Positions 8,801 through 16,290 are shown, counted from the stretch's first letter. The stretch: 44,348 nucleotides of DNA from Tannerellaceae bacterium (GCA_021203545.1 JAJQAZ010000126.1:1-44348), one strand, 5' to 3'. Notes: a model not told the origin generated them from the letters alone. A program made the numbers and translations.

Positions 8801-9241
8801 CAGATGGAACAGGGTGACATCCTTGCATTCGAAACCAGGGGAAACCATACCCTGAACATTGAAGGTCAGGAAGTGGTTATCGAACTGGCAGACGTGGAAG
8901 TAATATCTGAAGATATCCCGGGATGGCTGGTTGCCAACGAAGGGCGTCTTACCGTGGCACTTGATATTACGGTGACCGGTGAACTGCGCCGTGAAGGCCT
9001 GGCACGTGAGTTGGTGAACCGTATCCAGAACCTGCGGAAGAGTAGCGGACTTGAGATTACAGATAAAATACATATTACGATTCTTTCGACTGTAGAAATG
9101 GACGAAGCGATCAATGAATACAAAGAGTATATCTCTAATCAGGTATTGGCAGAGACGATTGATATTGTGGATGCAATCAGCGATGCGACTCAACTGGATT
9201 TTGAAGACTTCGAATTATCTGTAAACATTGAGAAAGTATAA
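5816..9241 (+). CDS. ileS: Isoleucyl-tRNA synthetase, type 2
   Basis: Charges tRNA-Ile with isoleucine in the cytoplasm. At 1141 residues it has the length of the eukaryote-like type 2 enzymes rather than the ~930 of E. coli type 1, and it lacks an obvious C-terminal zinc finger. The KMSKR loop is at 689-693. The editing domain shows WTTTPWTLPSN from W234 and a later HIAPTFGADD. The first signature motif is unusual: instead of H-x-G-H the sequence reads G57-I-H-H60 after PPSANGMP. Swapped GxHH motifs are known in some type 2 enzymes and linked to very strong mupirocin resistance. Its own promoter lies 28-65 bp upstream, and the dksA-like gene follows after 154 bp. Confidence 0.97.
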   Translation: MNKKFAEYSKFDLSAVNKEILKKWQAGDVFRKSLEIREGAPSFVFYEGPPSANGMPGIHHVIARSIKDIFCRYKTMKGYLVKRKAGWDTHGLPVELGVEKALGITKEDIGKKISVADYNAACRKDVMKYTKEWEDLTQQMGYWVDMDDPYITYDNRYIETLWYLLKELYKKDLLYKGYTIQPYSPAAGTGLSSHELNQPGTYRDVKDTTCTAQFLMLDPKPEMNQHGDPFFLAWTTTPWTLPSNTALCVGPNITYVAVQTFNPYTYTPITAVLAKDLLDSYFNPKAAGLELAGYKPGDKLIPFKVVGEWKGTELAGMHYEQLIPWVNPGEGAFRVITGDYVTTEDGTGIVHIAPTFGADDDRVAKANGVPPLMLIDKDGNKRPMVDLTGKFYLLEDLDVEFVQKYINAADYDPFQGRFVKNAYDPELTDKDETLDVSIAIMLKAQNRAFRIEKHVHNYPHCWRTDKPVLYYPLDSWFIRTTAYRDRLIELNNTINWKPQSTGTGRFGKWLENLQDWNLSRSRYWGTPLPIWRTEDGTEELCIGSVEELYNEINKSVKAGLMESNPYKELGFIPGEYAPENYGKIDLHRPYVDDIILVSATGKPMKRETDLIDVWFDSGAMPYAQIHYPFENKEEFDERLVFPADFIAEGVDQTRGWFFTLHALSTMVFDSVSFKTVISNGLVLDKNGNKMSKRLGNAVDPFETIDKHGSDPLRWYMITNASPWDNIKFDVEGLEEVRRKFFGTLYNTYSFFVLYANVDGFDYSQPGVPDGERPEIDRWILSLLNTLIKDVDSYLENYEPTRAGRAISEFVNDNLSNWYVRLNRRRFWGGGMTTDKLSAFQTLYICLETVAKLMAPIAPFYADQLFTDLVSATGREKAESVHLTDFPVADESLIDKDLEERMKIAQDISSMILALRRKVNIKVRQPLQTIMVPVVDVRQQENIEAVKGLILNEVNVKEMKFVDNSEGILVKRIKPDFKKLGPRFGKIMKQLATAIQQMEQGDILAFETRGNHTLNIEGQEVVIELADVEVISEDIPGWLVANEGRLTVALDITVTGELRREGLARELVNRIQNLRKSSGLEITDKIHITILSTVEMDEAINEYKEYISNQVLAETIDIVDAISDATQLDFEDFELSVNIEKV

Positions 9242-9317
9242 ATAAATGAAAAGTGAAAAATAGTGGAGTTATTCTTTCTCTTTTTATTCTTCATTTTCAT
9301 TCTTCGTTTAAATATTG

Positions 9318-9325
9318 TATATTTG
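9318..9325 (+). promoter_or_regulatory. -7 box for the dksA-like gene
   Basis: TATATTTG, 71 bp before the ATG at 9396. No -33 match. Upstream, A-rich (9245-9258) and T-rich (9285-9301) runs could pair and end the ileS transcript. Confidence 0.4.
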
Positions 9326-9395
9326 GGAAATAACATACTCAGGTATACCGGGAGAGAACTAAAAACAATTGTAGAATTTTAAAATTTATTGAACC

Positions 9396-9776
9396 ATGGC
9401 AGAAAAAACAAGATACTCAGATGCTGAACTCGAGGAGTTCCGCGCTATCATATTGGAGAAACTGGAAGTGGCTAAAAAAGATTATGAGTTGTTGAGAGAA
9501 GGTGTAACCAATTCGGACGGCAATGATGTATCTGATACTTCTCCGACATTTAAAGTGTTGGAAGAAGGTGCAGCCACTTTATCCAAAGAAGAAGCCGGAC
9601 GGTTAGCACAGCGCCAGATGAAGTTTATGCAGAATCTGCAGGCGGCCCTGATCCGGATCGAAAATAAAACATATGGAGTTTGCCGCGAAACCGGTAAGTT
9701 GATTCCTAAAGAAAGATTGCGCGCGGTTCCTCATGCTACATTAAGTATCGAAGCAAAACAAGGAGGCGCCCGTTAA
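9396..9776 (+). CDS. TraR/DksA-family protein lacking zinc cysteines
   Basis: 126 residues. Family members bind RNA polymerase through the secondary channel and modulate initiation with ppGpp. The N-terminal part (about 5-95) is the expected coiled-coil with DVSDTSPT at its tip region. The C-terminal globular part YGVCRETGKLIPKERLRAVPHATLSIEAK keeps the scaffold of the DksA zinc finger, but only the first of four cysteines remains (C, T, S, A at the ligand positions), so it should not bind zinc. Bacteroidetes commonly encode such forms in this position. The stop codon directly abuts the lspA ATG (TAAATG), so the two are translated from one message. Confidence 0.85.
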   Translation: MAEKTRYSDAELEEFRAIILEKLEVAKKDYELLREGVTNSDGNDVSDTSPTFKVLEEGAATLSKEEAGRLAQRQMKFMQNLQAALIRIENKTYGVCRETGKLIPKERLRAVPHATLSIEAKQGGAR

Positions 9777-11213
9777 ATGAAATCATCCAAAGGTTGGGGA
9801 GCAGTATTGGTTATAGTACTGCTCCTTATTCTTGACCAGGCTCTTAAAATATGGATTAAGACACATATGTCTTTGTATGAGTCTTTCCAGATTACCCCCT
9901 GGTTTCATATCTATTTTACAGAAAATCCCGGTATGGCCTTCGGGATACAGGTGATTGGTAAGCTGTTTCTATCCCTCTTCAGGATTGTGGCGGTTGTTTT
10001 TATCGGTTACTACCTTTATACGATAATCAAACGGAATTACAAATTTGGCTATATAGCCTGTATCTCCCTTATTTTTGCCGGAGCGATCGGGAACATCATC
10101 GATTCGGTATTCTATGGGGTTATTTTTGACCATAGCTACGGACAGGTGGCTACCTTTATGCCTGAAGGAGGCGGATATGCTACCTGGTTACATGGCAAGG
10201 TGGTCGATATGTTCTATTTCCCTCTTATCCAGACAACATTGCCCACTTGGATACCTTTCTGGGGAGGCGAGGAGTTTATCTTTTTCCGGCCGATCTTTAA
10301 CCTGGCCGATTCGGCTATTTGTGTAGGGGTATTCGTACTATTCCTTTTCTACCGGAATACTCTCTCCAATAGCATGTCAAAAGAAGAAAAAAGGCGGATG
10401 CGGTTGAAACTGAATAAATATATCTGTTTTGCAGGAGGTATTATTCTTCTGTTTGCCTGTAGTAAAGTACCACGGGGTATTTTGTCTGAGAAGAAAATGC
10501 AGGCAGTACTTACCGATATGCAGATTGCTGAGGCAATGGTGAATATAGACTATAAGACTTATCAGGACAGCGGTTATAAAGAGTCTTTGTACGAATCGGT
10601 TTTCCGTAAACATAAGATCACACAGGAAACGTATGATAGTTCGTTGGTATGGTATGGGAAAAATCTCGATATATATATGGCTATTTACGACCGTATACGG
10701 AAAGACCTCGATCAGCGTATTACCGATCTGGGAGACATACAGGCCAGTGCCGCGCCAACTGCTAAAAATGATTCGGTAGATATCTGGCCCCGTCGGCCCT
10801 ATCTGGCATTTTCGCCGGAAGCCTTTTTTAATGGGGTTGTGTTTGATATTAAGCCCGAAAGAAATTATTCCTCCGGTAGTAACTTTGTGTTAGGACTGCG
10901 TGTGTGGGGGTTGAATCCCAATATGAAGCAACGCCCTGAAATACGCCTTTCCGTTGAACAGGGAGATACGATCCTGACTGTAAATAATACCATAACAAAA
11001 GATGGTTATTATGAGACCCGCCTGCAAAGTTTACCAACCCGCCAGGTGAAACGGGTGTTCGGTTATATTCGATTGGATAATGCGGGTAATGATTACTACA
11101 AAGTATATGCGGATAGCCTGAACCTCATGCGTTACAACTACCGGGCCGATTTCTCTCTTCCGGCTGATACTACAACTGTAAATGCAACCCAGGAACCGTT
11201 ATTGACCCGTTGA
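9777..11213 (+). CDS. lspA: LspA joined in frame to DUF4296 lipoprotein
   Basis: Residues 1-200 are prolipoprotein signal peptidase (signal peptidase II), a four-helix inner-membrane aspartyl protease. D20, N50, D109 in AGAIGNIID and D178 in FNLAD are the conserved set, and the Bacteroidetes insertion with HGKVVDMFYFP spans about 115-150. From residue 208 the frame runs on as a DUF4296 lipoprotein with its own signal and lipobox (LLFACS, C228). This fusion probably comes from one missing A in the A6 run at 10387-10392. With seven A the first gene would end EEKKADAVETE-stop at 10417, a normal hydrophilic LspA tail, and the second would start at ATG 10398. Read literally, the protein is a lipoprotein peptidase carrying a substrate site. 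Confidence 0.85.
   Translation: MKSSKGWGAVLVIVLLLILDQALKIWIKTHMSLYESFQITPWFHIYFTENPGMAFGIQVIGKLFLSLFRIVAVVFIGYYLYTIIKRNYKFGYIACISLIFAGAIGNIIDSVFYGVIFDHSYGQVATFMPEGGGYATWLHGKVVDMFYFPLIQTTLPTWIPFWGGEEFIFFRPIFNLADSAICVGVFVLFLFYRNTLSNSMSKEEKRRMRLKLNKYICFAGGIILLFACSKVPRGILSEKKMQAVLTDMQIAEAMVNIDYKTYQDSGYKESLYESVFRKHKITQETYDSSLVWYGKNLDIYMAIYDRIRKDLDQRITDLGDIQASAAPTAKNDSVDIWPRRPYLAFSPEAFFNGVVFDIKPERNYSSGSNFVLGLRVWGLNPNMKQRPEIRLSVEQGDTILTVNNTITKDGYYETRLQSLPTRQVKRVFGYIRLDNAGNDYYKVYADSLNLMRYNYRADFSLPADTTTVNATQEPLLTR
10398..11213 (+). CDS. DUF4296 lipoprotein (probable separate gene)
   Basis: The alternative reading of the second half of the joined frame. MRLKLNKYICFAGGIILLFACS is a complete lipoprotein signal with the lipidated cysteine at position 21, giving a 271-residue outer-envelope protein. 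DUF4296 proteins encoded directly after lspA are usual in Bacteroidales, and their function is unknown. The N-terminal 110 residues are helical and charged (SEKKMQAVLTDMQIAEAMVN). The rest is beta-rich. An AAGG just before the ATG could serve initiation. Whether it is separate depends on the homopolymer at 10387-10392. Confidence 0.6.
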   Translation: MRLKLNKYICFAGGIILLFACSKVPRGILSEKKMQAVLTDMQIAEAMVNIDYKTYQDSGYKESLYESVFRKHKITQETYDSSLVWYGKNLDIYMAIYDRIRKDLDQRITDLGDIQASAAPTAKNDSVDIWPRRPYLAFSPEAFFNGVVFDIKPERNYSSGSNFVLGLRVWGLNPNMKQRPEIRLSVEQGDTILTVNNTITKDGYYETRLQSLPTRQVKRVFGYIRLDNAGNDYYKVYADSLNLMRYNYRADFSLPADTTTVNATQEPLLTR

Positions 11214-11221
11214 TAACCTGT

Positions 11222-11590
11222 ATGCGTAAAATAGCCTCTCATTATATTCTGGCAAACCGGCTGTATCGTCTTCATTATTTAAAAATAGAAGAAAATAAAC
11301 AGTTTGCCGGTTTATTCCCTTTGGAGCAGGAAGAAGCCGGTGTTGAGTTTTACAATGGGTTACTATGGGTAGTATCTGCAGAGGAAACCGGAGAGAAACC
11401 CTGGGAAGAGTGGGGGAAACAATATCCTGCAACTCCTTTAGGCGAACTCTTGCAAAAGGCAGAACCGGGTCCGGAATTCAATTACGGAGACGCGATTGCC
11501 ATTTATCATATCCCGGATTTATCGCTGCCTGCGTCTGAATTCAGCGCAGATAATGGCCGTAGCAACTCCCACATTCAGCGACTCAGATGA
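11222..11590 (+). CDS. Conserved-looking hypothetical protein
   Basis: 122 residues from ATG 11222, eight bases after the DUF4296 stop. An upstream in-frame TTG at 11210 overlaps that stop and is less likely. It begins MRKIASHYILANRLYRLHYLKIEENKQFAGLFPLE and is acidic in the middle. I recognise no domain and no signal peptide. The position suggests it is the last gene of the ileS-lspA run. Its last 24 codons overlap the 3' end of the convergent methyltransferase gene, so that tail is shaped by the opposite strand. Function unknown. Confidence 0.65.
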   Translation: MRKIASHYILANRLYRLHYLKIEENKQFAGLFPLEQEEAGVEFYNGLLWVVSAEETGEKPWEEWGKQYPATPLGELLQKAEPGPEFNYGDAIAIYHIPDLSLPASEFSADNGRSNSHIQRLR

Positions 11591-12277
11591 TGCCTGTCCT
11601 GCGGGATAGTCCGGTATATATAGTTTATCAGAAATAAGTTTGCCTATTTCCGGGCGTATACCGTTCCCTTCATTTCCCATTACCAGTATGCCGGTAGCAG
11701 TGAGTGGCTTTTCGTACATGTCTTCGCCGTCCAGGAAGGTTCCGTATAGCGGCACTCCTGCAGTTTTTTGCTGTTGCAGCCATTCTAATAACGGGGTATA
11801 GTGTACTTTTACTTTTGTGAGTGCTCCCATTGTAGCCTGTACAGTTTTAGGGGAAAAGGTATCTACTGTATCCATGCTGCATACAATATGTGAAATGCCA
11901 TACCAATCAGCCAGCCTGATAATTGTACCCAGATTTCCGGGATCCTGTATACTGTCCAGTGCCAGTATCAGTTCTTCTTTAGGATTAACCTCTTCGAGCC
12001 GGTAATCAGGTAACTTAAAAACAGCCAGTACATCCTGAGGTGTTTTCAGAAAGCTAACCTTCTGCAAGTCGTTCTCTTCTGCCTCAATTAATTCTTCAAC
12101 AGCCAGATCTCCCTGTGTTGCCATCCATGAAACTTTTGCTAAAATTAGTTCACAGTCAAAACTATGCAACATATCGGCTACCAGTTTGTTTCCTTCAGCC
12201 ACAAAACATCCGTATTCATTCCGGAATTTCTTTTTCTCCAGTGACCGGATATATTTTATTTTATTTTTACTGATCAT
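11519..12277 (-). CDS. TrmH/SpoU-family RNA 2'-O-methyltransferase
   Basis: S-adenosylmethionine-dependent methylation of a ribose 2'-hydroxyl in rRNA or tRNA. 252 residues. An N-terminal substrate-binding domain (about 1-100, RNEYGCFVAEGNKLV) resembles the L30e-like domain of RlmB/TsnR types. The SPOUT knot carries the three family motifs: motif 1 DSIQDPGNLGTIIRLADW, motif 2 ILVMGNEGNGI and motif 3 SLNVGVATAIICAEF. The exact target nucleotide is not predictable. It diverges from tamL and converges on the small gene at 11222. A TAATTTTG -7 match lies at 12339-12346 on its strand. Confidence 0.92.
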   Translation of the reverse strand: MISKNKIKYIRSLEKKKFRNEYGCFVAEGNKLVADMLHSFDCELILAKVSWMATQGDLAVEELIEAEENDLQKVSFLKTPQDVLAVFKLPDYRLEEVNPKEELILALDSIQDPGNLGTIIRLADWYGISHIVCSMDTVDTFSPKTVQATMGALTKVKVHYTPLLEWLQQQKTAGVPLYGTFLDGEDMYEKPLTATGILVMGNEGNGIRPEIGKLISDKLYIPDYPAGQASSESLNVGVATAIICAEFRRRQR

Positions 12278-12338
12278 TTTTTTCCTGTTAATGCCTGCTC
12301 CGGATAGACCAGAGAATATATTTAATCTTTTTAGAATT

Positions 12339-12376
12339 CAAAATTACAGGAAATAATTTAAATTGAACTACTTTTG
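12339..12376. promoter_or_regulatory. Divergent -7 boxes, methyltransferase and tamL
   Basis: CAAAATTA (12339-12346, TAATTTTG on the minus strand) faces the methyltransferase. TACTTTTG (12369-12376) on the plus strand faces tamL, giving a leader of about 17 nt. Neither has a convincing -33 element. Confidence 0.4.
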
Positions 12377-12399
12377 TTATTTGTAATTCGAAACAAGCG

Positions 12400-14748
12400 A
12401 TGAAGCCTGTGCGCGCAATACTCTATATAATCTGTTTATTCTCTTTACTGGTTTCCTGTACTTCTACAAAATATGTAGGGAATGGAGAATATCTGCTGGA
12501 TAAAAATGTGATCCGGACAGATAATAAAGATATAAAAGCGGCTGATTTGAAATCTTACCTCCGGCAACAACCTAACTTCAGGGCTTTCGGTTTGATGAAA
12601 TGGCAGTTGTATGTATATAACTGGTCGTCATCCAAACGCCCTTATACCTGGTGGAACCAGCAACTACGCCGTATTGGTGAGGCACCGGTAATTCTTGATA
12701 CAATGTTGGTAGACCGTTCGGTGGAACAGCTTGAACGGGTTTTTGTTAATAAAGGATACATGGATGTAGAGGTTACCGCCTCTATTGATTCCACTCGACC
12801 CAAGAAAGCAGTCGTTACCTATAATATACAAAGTAATGAGCCTTACCGGATCAGTCATTATGACATTCATCTTTCTGATCCCCGGATTGATAGCATCGCA
12901 CATATCAATTCAACCGGTCGTGTCCGTCGTACTTCTTCCCCCTTCCGTGTTAATCCGGTAGACGATTATGCTTCTGTTGTAAAAGAAGGAGACCTGTTTG
13001 ACAGGGATGTGCTTGACAGGGAGCGCCAGCGTATCGCAACCATACTGCGCCGGCGTGGTTACTATGCATTCAATAAGGAATATCTGGCTTATCTGGCTGA
13101 TACTACCACTCACGATCATGGAGTCGATGTAGAGATGCAATTACGTCCTTTCCGCCAGATTATGGCTGACGGTAGTATCGAAGAAACCAGCCATAAACGT
13201 TATTATATAAAAAGTGTTAGCTTATTTACCGATTATGATCCTCTACGTTTTGATGGTGAGGTGTTCACCCCAACCGATTCGGTGATGACGGGTGGACTGA
13301 AAATCGTGTATGGGCAAAGTGGGCGTATACTTCGTCCTCATGTGCTCCGGCGTAGTAACTTTATCACTCCGGGGCGTTTGTTTAACGAACGAACAGTAGA
13401 TCAGACCTATTCTGCGCTGGCCTCTTTCAGGGCTTTGAGCAATGTTAATATCCGGTTTGACGAAATCATGGAGAACGATACAATGAAGCTCAATGCTTAT
13501 ATTCTGACTACTCCCGCTAAAGTATATGGAATTGGTTTTGATGTGGAAGGTACCAACTCTGCCGGGGATCTGGGGTTTGCAGCCAGTTCCAATTATCAGC
13601 ACCGCAATCTCTTCAAGGGCTCGGAAGTCTTTTCTATCAAAGTACGTGGTGCCTATGAAGCCCTGAGTAACTCCGATGGTAGTTACTGGGAAATAGGAGG
13701 AGAAACCTCGCTTTCAATCCCTCGCTTTGTATTCCCGTTCCTGAAAGAAGACTTCCGTCGTCGTCTGTGTGCAACTACCGAATTCCGTGCCAGTTACAAC
13801 CGGCAACGCCGTCCGGTCTACGACCGGGCTATCCTATCCGGAGGCTGGAACTACCTCTGGCAGGATCGCAGTAATACGCTGGCCCGTCATACCTTCAAAT
13901 TGATAGATCTGGACTATCTGTTCCTACCATATGCTGATTCCACCTTTTTGTCGGAGTTGCACGAAACAACCCGTTCTTACAACTATACGAATCAGTTTAT
14001 TCTGGGGATGGGATATGTATTCTCTTTCAATAGTTACAATCCACAGAACCGCCAGCGTAATACACACTCTTTCCGTGTTGCTGTCGATGTGGCGGGAAAC
14101 CTGTTGTATGGGCTTTCCAAGCTTGCAGGAGCATCTAAAAACGAGGATGGCCGGTATGAACTTTTCGGCATTGGGTATTCGCAGTTTGTAAAAGGTGATT
14201 TTGATTTCAGTAAAGCCTATGTGTTGGATAACCGTAACCGTTTGGCCTATCATATAGGGGTCGGAGTAATTTATCCGTATGGCAACGCAACACGTGTACC
14301 TTTCGAACGACGATATTTCTCCGGCGGAGCCAATAGTGTGCGTGGGTGGTCTGTCCGTTCCTTAGGTCCGGGTAGTATGCATAAAGATAGTGCTAATTTC
14401 ATCACACAGTCGGGCGACATCCGCTTTGATGCCAATCTGGAGTATCGCAGTAAACTATTCTGGAAGTTTGAAATGGCTGCCTTCCTCGATGCCGGAAACA
14501 TTTGGACAATCCGTAACTATCACCAGGATCAACCTGATGGCAACTTCAAGTTTAATAAATTCTACAAAGAAATAGCATTCTCGTGGGGATTAGGCCTCCG
14601 GTTAGACTTCGACTTCTTCCTGATCCGTCTGGACGGAGGGATGAAAATTTATGATCCTCAGGGCGACCCAGGTAAAAAGTGGGCGTTAGTCCACGGCAAA
14701 TTTACAGACAAAGTAGCTCTTCACTTCGCCGTCGGCTACCCTTTCTAA
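12400..14748 (+). CDS. TamL, lipoprotein TamA-like Omp85 barrel
   Basis: Outer-membrane protein of the BamA/TamA (Omp85) superfamily, 782 residues. The N-terminus ends in a lipobox (LLVSC, C20), the lipidated TamA variant found in Bacteroidetes and called TamL. POTRA-type repeats fill about 25-420 (for example the VEQLERVFVNKGYMDVEV segment). A 16-strand barrel follows, with the lid-lock motif region VRGW near residue 647 and a C-terminal strand ending in VALHFAVGYPF with a terminal phenylalanine. It should help insert or fold outer-membrane proteins together with TamB. No tamB follows: the next gene is a tRNA. Leader and -7 box are close upstream. Confidence 0.9.
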   Translation: MKPVRAILYIICLFSLLVSCTSTKYVGNGEYLLDKNVIRTDNKDIKAADLKSYLRQQPNFRAFGLMKWQLYVYNWSSSKRPYTWWNQQLRRIGEAPVILDTMLVDRSVEQLERVFVNKGYMDVEVTASIDSTRPKKAVVTYNIQSNEPYRISHYDIHLSDPRIDSIAHINSTGRVRRTSSPFRVNPVDDYASVVKEGDLFDRDVLDRERQRIATILRRRGYYAFNKEYLAYLADTTTHDHGVDVEMQLRPFRQIMADGSIEETSHKRYYIKSVSLFTDYDPLRFDGEVFTPTDSVMTGGLKIVYGQSGRILRPHVLRRSNFITPGRLFNERTVDQTYSALASFRALSNVNIRFDEIMENDTMKLNAYILTTPAKVYGIGFDVEGTNSAGDLGFAASSNYQHRNLFKGSEVFSIKVRGAYEALSNSDGSYWEIGGETSLSIPRFVFPFLKEDFRRRLCATTEFRASYNRQRRPVYDRAILSGGWNYLWQDRSNTLARHTFKLIDLDYLFLPYADSTFLSELHETTRSYNYTNQFILGMGYVFSFNSYNPQNRQRNTHSFRVAVDVAGNLLYGLSKLAGASKNEDGRYELFGIGYSQFVKGDFDFSKAYVLDNRNRLAYHIGVGVIYPYGNATRVPFERRYFSGGANSVRGWSVRSLGPGSMHKDSANFITQSGDIRFDANLEYRSKLFWKFEMAAFLDAGNIWTIRNYHQDQPDGNFKFNKFYKEIAFSWGLGLRLDFDFFLIRLDGGMKIYDPQGDPGKKWALVHGKFTDKVALHFAVGYPF

Positions 14749-14767
14749 CGAAAAAAGAGAAAAACTA

Positions 14768-14798
14768 TTTGCAGGTTTCAATAAAAGCACTACCTTTG
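14768..14798 (+). promoter_or_regulatory. tRNA-Arg promoter
   Basis: TTTG (14768-14771), a 19-bp spacer, then TACCTTTG (14791-14798). A complete Bacteroidetes promoter just before the tRNA. Confidence 0.65.
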
Positions 14799-14814
14799 CA
14801 CACGCAAAAAGGAT

Positions 14815-14888
14815 GGTCGGGTAGCTCAGCTGGATAGAGCAACAGCCTTCTAAGCTGTGGGTCATGGGTTCGAATCCCATCCTGATCA
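14815..14888 (+). tRNA. tRNA-Arg (anticodon TCT)
   Basis: Cloverleaf read by eye. Acceptor GGTCGGG (14815-14821) pairs with CCTGATC (14881-14887), with two G-U pairs. D stem is GCTC/GAGC. Anticodon stem ACAGC/GCTGT has loop CTTCTAA, with anticodon TCT at 14849-14851. T arm is ATGGG-TTCGAAT-CCCAT. Discriminator A at 14888. CCA is not encoded. It reads AGA (and AGG by wobble). A degraded integrase starts 270 bp downstream, so the 3' end of this gene is a likely integration site. Confidence 0.93.
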
Positions 14889-14907
14889 CGGAAAAGGTGG
14901 ACAACAC

Positions 14908-15061
14908 CAGACAAAATTATGACAAGAGTTTCTTAATCAATGATTTAGAAGCTTTTGTCTTTTTTTATGGACACAAAACCAGACAAAATAAAGACAAAAG
15001 ATGAAGATAAATCGTTACTAAATCGTTACTACTTTTAGAATCCCAAAAATAGTAACGATTT
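14908..15061. repeat. Recombinase arm-site-like repeats after tRNA
   Basis: ACCAGACAAAAT occurs twice (about 14908 and 14979). AATCGTTACT occurs twice in tandem (15011-15030), and AAATCGTTACTA (15020-15031) has a perfect inverted partner TAGTAACGATTT (15050-15061). Repeats between a tRNA 3' end and an integrase gene are where tyrosine recombinases bind their arm sites, which fits the left end of an integrated element. I found no repeated copy of the tRNA 3' end elsewhere in the window. Confidence 0.45.
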
Positions 15062-15158
15062 GCATATAAGTCACTGATAATGCATTATTTGGCACTGTTG
15101 TTTTTGAAGGCTTTTCAATATAAATTAGTAAATTGTCTAACATTTAAAATGTTCATTT

Positions 15159-16045
15159 ATGTTGAAGAAAAGTACTTTTAAAGTCTTGTTTTATCTCAAA
15201 ACAAACCAGCCAAACAAAAAAGGTGAAGTCTCAATTGTGACAAGAATAACCATCGATTCACAATCTACCACTTTTAGTACAAAATTGTTTGTTCATCCTT
15301 CTGATTGGAATAAGAAGACAGGAAGAGCAGTGGTAAGTAAGAATAGAAAAAACTCTGAGACTGTATCCCGTATTAATAGATTACTGAATGATTTGGAAGT
15401 GAAAATTCAGAAACTCTATGATAAGTATTGTGATGAACAAGGCTTTGCCTTGCCCAAAGATATTAAGAATAGTATTTTAGGTAAAGAAGAAAAAAGTAAT
15501 CTATCTCTTATTACTGTGAAGAATATCTGAGCCTCAAAGCCCAAAAGGTTGGTATTGGCATTGGTGATAAGGCGTTTCACAGATATGAAGTAACAAGGGA
15601 CAGATTTTTTGAATTTATCAAACTCAATTATAATAAGTCAGACTTTTATCTAAAAGATTTAACTCCTGTAATTATTGATAGATTCTATATGCACTTTAGA
15701 AAGAAGTATCAAATAAACCATAATACAGCTATCAAGTATATGCAGCGGTTTGCTTCCATGATCAACTTTGCTAAAAGTCAGGGAGAATTATTTCCCGATC
15801 CTTTTGTAAATTTCCAGTTTCGGTTTGATAAAGTAGACCGGGATTTTCTGGTGTTGGAGGAAATAGAAACCCTGATGAATAAAACCTTTAAAACCAAACG
15901 GCTGGAACAGGTAAGAGATATATTTGTTTTTAGCTGCTTTACCGGTCTTGCCTATATTGATCTGGAAAGTCTCTCTATGCAGCATATTAAAATATCTTTT
16001 GATGGTACGATGTGGATTGATAAGAAACGATTTATTTTTAATTGA
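15159..16045 (+). pseudogene. Tyrosine recombinase, frameshifted and truncated
   Basis: Remnant of a Bacteroidetes phage/transposon-type integrase. The first frame (15159-15530) holds the arm-binding and start of the SAM-like domain and stops at VKNI. The core-binding part continues in another frame from about 15518 (EEYLSLKAQKVGIG) to 16045, with FSCFTGLAYIDLESL marking the start of the catalytic domain. The protein then ends at WIDKKRFIFN, so the remaining catalytic residues (distal R, H and the tyrosine) are gone. One frameshift lies near 15500-15517, plus a 3' deletion. It cannot be active. Its position after tRNA-Arg says an element once integrated here and has largely been lost. Confidence 0.85.
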
Positions 16046-16118
16046 CTATCCCTATACCCTGAAGCAATAAAACAGCCCTACTAAAAGGCTATAAAGTATC
16101 CATCTACTGTCCATGAAA

Positions 16119-16290
16119 ACTCCCGAACAAATGGCCGGAATACTCACGAGGATTAAAAAAATACTCACGAGCGTTTGTTGCGAAACTCACGAGGATTTGT
16201 TCTGACCCCCCGAACTTTGATTGGAAGACTCACGAACTTTGTCTCCCGGTACTCACGAACAAATGAGGCTGAACTCCCCGAACTTTTGAA
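16119..16290. repeat. Eight-unit iteron-like array, ~22-bp period
   Basis: Eight degenerate units start at 16119, 16142, 16163, 16185, 16206, 16228, 16251 and 16274 (spacings 23, 21, 22, 21, 22, 23, 23). The core is ACTCACGA followed by A or G, often then CTTTG or ATTTG. Units 1, 5 and 8 vary in the core (ACTCCCGA, CCCCCCGA, CTCCCCGA). The period is not a multiple of three, so it is not a coding repeat. It is close to two helical turns, so every core faces the same side of the DNA. Plasmid replication iterons have this size and phasing, but no rep gene is present. Adjacent to the truncated integrase. Confidence 0.7.

Noticed and set aside
16119-16290. CRISPR array
   Set aside because: Units are too short and degenerate, with no constant repeat or unique ~30-bp spacers and no cas genes nearby.
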